A program made the translations under genes and the position numbers. From contig MNXA01000032.1 in assembly GCA_001871195.1 (NCBI GenBank), positions 1 through 64,000 on the forward strand: DNA of 64,000 nt. The letters run 5' to 3'. The DNA comes from Zetaproteobacteria bacterium CG1_02_55_237. Lineage in GTDB: Bacteria > Pseudomonadota > Zetaproteobacteria > Mariprofundales > Mariprofundaceae. Positions 62,783 through 64,000 of the stretch are shown in pieces. The notes under the pieces are model-generated. The model ran no database searches, was not told the origin of the DNA, and worked only from the letters and a program-made list of their open reading frames with translations. How positions within the stretch are numbered: position 1 is the stretch's first letter; the number at the start of each line of letters is the position of its first letter.

Positions 62783-64000
62783 TCAGCTCCCTGAGAACTT
62801 CCGCGCTGCGCCGATAAAGCCGGCAAACAATGGATGCGGCGCATACGGCCGCGACAGAAATTCGGGATGGAACTGGCAGGCCACAAACCACGGGTGATCG
62901 CGCACCTCGATGATCTCGACCAGCGAGTTATCAGGCAGTGTGCCGGCAATGATCAGCCCGGCCTGCTCCAGCTGCGCGCGATAGGTGTTGTTGAATTCAT
63001 AGCGGTGTCTGTGGCGTTCACGAATCTCGGTTTTGCCGTAAGCTGCGTACGTGCTTGTTCCCTCGATGACCTTGCAGGGATAGCCGCCCAGACGCATGGT
63101 ACCGCCGAGGTCATCATCGCTCGTGCGATGTATTTTCTCGCCTTCCTGCTCCCACTCGGTCATCAGGGCAATCACCGGATGCTCGGACTGCTCGTTAAAC
63201 TCGCTGCTGGTTGCATGCTCGATGCCGGCCACATGGCGTGCGAATTCGACCACTGCCATTTGCATGCCGAGGCAGATACCAAGATAGGGCACGCTGTTCT
63301 CGCGCGCGAAGCGGATCGCGGCAATCTTGCCTTCCGTTCCGCGTTCGCCGAAACCGCCCGGAACCAGAATACCGTGTGCGCCGCGCAGGCAGTCTGTGCC
63401 ATCAAGCTCCAGCGATTCTGCATCGATGTAATCAATCTTCACCTTGCAGTCGTGCGCCATTCCACCGTGGAACAGTGACTCGTTGACCGATTTGTAGGCA
63501 TCAGCCAGCTCGACATACTTGCCCACCATGGCGATGTGCACCTCGTGCCGCGCATTGCGAATGCGATGGCAGATATTCACCCACAAACTGAGATCGGGGT
63601 TATCGTTCGGCAGACCGAAGTGTTCCAGCATGGTGGTGCCAAGGCCGCCCTCGCAAAGCGTTAACGGCACTGCATAGATGGTGTCCACATCCGGCGCCTC
63701 GATCACAGCTTCCTTATCCACATTGCAGAATAGCGCAATCTTGTCTTTCTGAGATTGCGGAATCGGCGTCTCGGTGCGGCATAGCAGCACATCCGGCTGG
63801 ATGCCGATCTCGCGCAGCTTCTGTACCGAGTGCTGCGTCGGTTTGGTTTTTATTTCTCCGGCCGAGGCGATATATGGCACCAGCGTCAGATGCATATAGG
63901 CCGTGCGCTTGCGGCCCAGATCGAAACGCAACTGGCGAATCGCTTCGAGGAATGGCTGCGATTCGATGTCGCCGACCGTGCCGCCGATTTCAACAATAGC
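62783..64000 (-). CDS. pyrG: CTP synthase, C-terminal three quarters, cut by window edge
   Basis: The frame is open to base 64000, giving 406 codons; roughly the first 130-140 residues are outside. The visible part starts in the synthetase domain with [17 protein letters not shown] and continues with [13 protein letters not shown] and [13 protein letters not shown]. The glutaminase domain has the nucleophile Cys in [17 protein letters not shown] and the His-Glu pair in [11 protein letters not shown]. It makes CTP from UTP and glutamine. pyrG-kdsA-eno-ftsB is a known proteobacterial gene order. Confidence 0.97.
   Translation of the reverse strand, partial: AIVEIGGTVGDIESQPFLEAIRQLRFDLGRKRTAYMHLTLVPYIASAGEIKTKPTQHSVQKLREIGIQPDVLLCRTETPIPQSQKDKIALFCNVDKEAVIEAPDVDTIYAVPLTLCEGGLGTTMLEHFGLPNDNPDLSLWVNICHRIRNARHEVHIAMVGKYVELADAYKSVNESLFHGGMAHDCKVKIDYIDAESLELDGTDCLRGAHGILVPGGFGERGTEGKIAAIRFARENSVPYLGICLGMQMAVVEFARHVAGIEHATSSEFNEQSEHPVIALMTEWEQEGEKIHRTSDDDLGGTMRLGGYPCKVIEGTSTYAAYGKTEIRERHRHRYEFNNTYRAQLEQAGLIIAGTLPDNSLVEIIEVRDHPWFVACQFHPEFLSRPYAPHPLFAGFIGAARKFSGS

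Overview
The window reads as a stretch of chromosome around the replication origin of a Gram-negative, proteobacterial-type autotroph. It carries Gram-negative housekeeping genes (kdsA for LPS Kdo, lspA, mreBCD-mrdA-rodA, a long-form gyrB) and a CbbP/PrkB-type phosphoribulokinase, which suggests a Calvin cycle. A marine iron-oxidising zetaproteobacterium (Mariprofundus-like) fits this mix. That assignment is inference from gene content, not from a search.

Left edge (1-4.9 kb): the N-terminus of an ISNCY-type transposase runs off the window, followed by tRNA-Pro(CGG). Next come engB (minus strand) and a divergent, tightly overlapped dusB-ntrB-ntrC-slyX unit for tRNA dihydrouridylation and nitrogen control.

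Origin region (4.9-22.9 kb): on the minus strand lie rpmH-rnpA-yidD-yidC-mnmE, then prkB with its own promoter and terminator, then mnmG-rsmG-parA-parB-mtnA. Two near-perfect parS sites lie inside the 3' end of rsmG and the 5' end of mnmG. On the plus strand lie dnaA-dnaN-recF-gyrB-purM and purN. The AT-rich gap between dnaA and dnaN has DnaA-box-like sequences and is the best oriC candidate.

Middle (23-44.5 kb): the cell-shape operon mreB-mreC-mreD-mrdA-rodA faces a minus-strand folD-gcvT-gcvH-gcvPA-gcvPB one-carbon/glycine-cleavage operon. A 266-bp palindromic element (22-bp terminal inverted repeats) separates folD from a small ROK kinase / VOC protein / FMN-binding protein cassette. Then follow tpiA-secG-tRNA-Leu(GAG), glyQ-glyS, an orphan FetB-type permease and smc.

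Right part (44.5-64 kb): a membrane GAF-GGDEF protein; folA-ribF-ileS-lspA; a PilZ-PAS-histidine kinase-receiver protein; and a long minus-strand chain pyrG(partial)-kdsA-eno-ftsB-gltX-cysS-cysC-manC-gmd-fcl. This chain runs from central metabolism into GDP-mannose/GDP-fucose synthesis, with an APS kinase embedded in it.

Most of the window is ordinary core genome. The parts worth a second look are the parS sites hidden in coding sequence, the start-less overlap of rnpA with rpmH, the prkB insertion beside the origin, the palindromic element, the c-di-GMP-linked hybrid kinase, and the cysC/GDP-fucose linkage. I saw no CRISPR array, prophage or obvious defence island. Only one gap exceeds 300 bases (33576-33877), and it holds the palindromic element.
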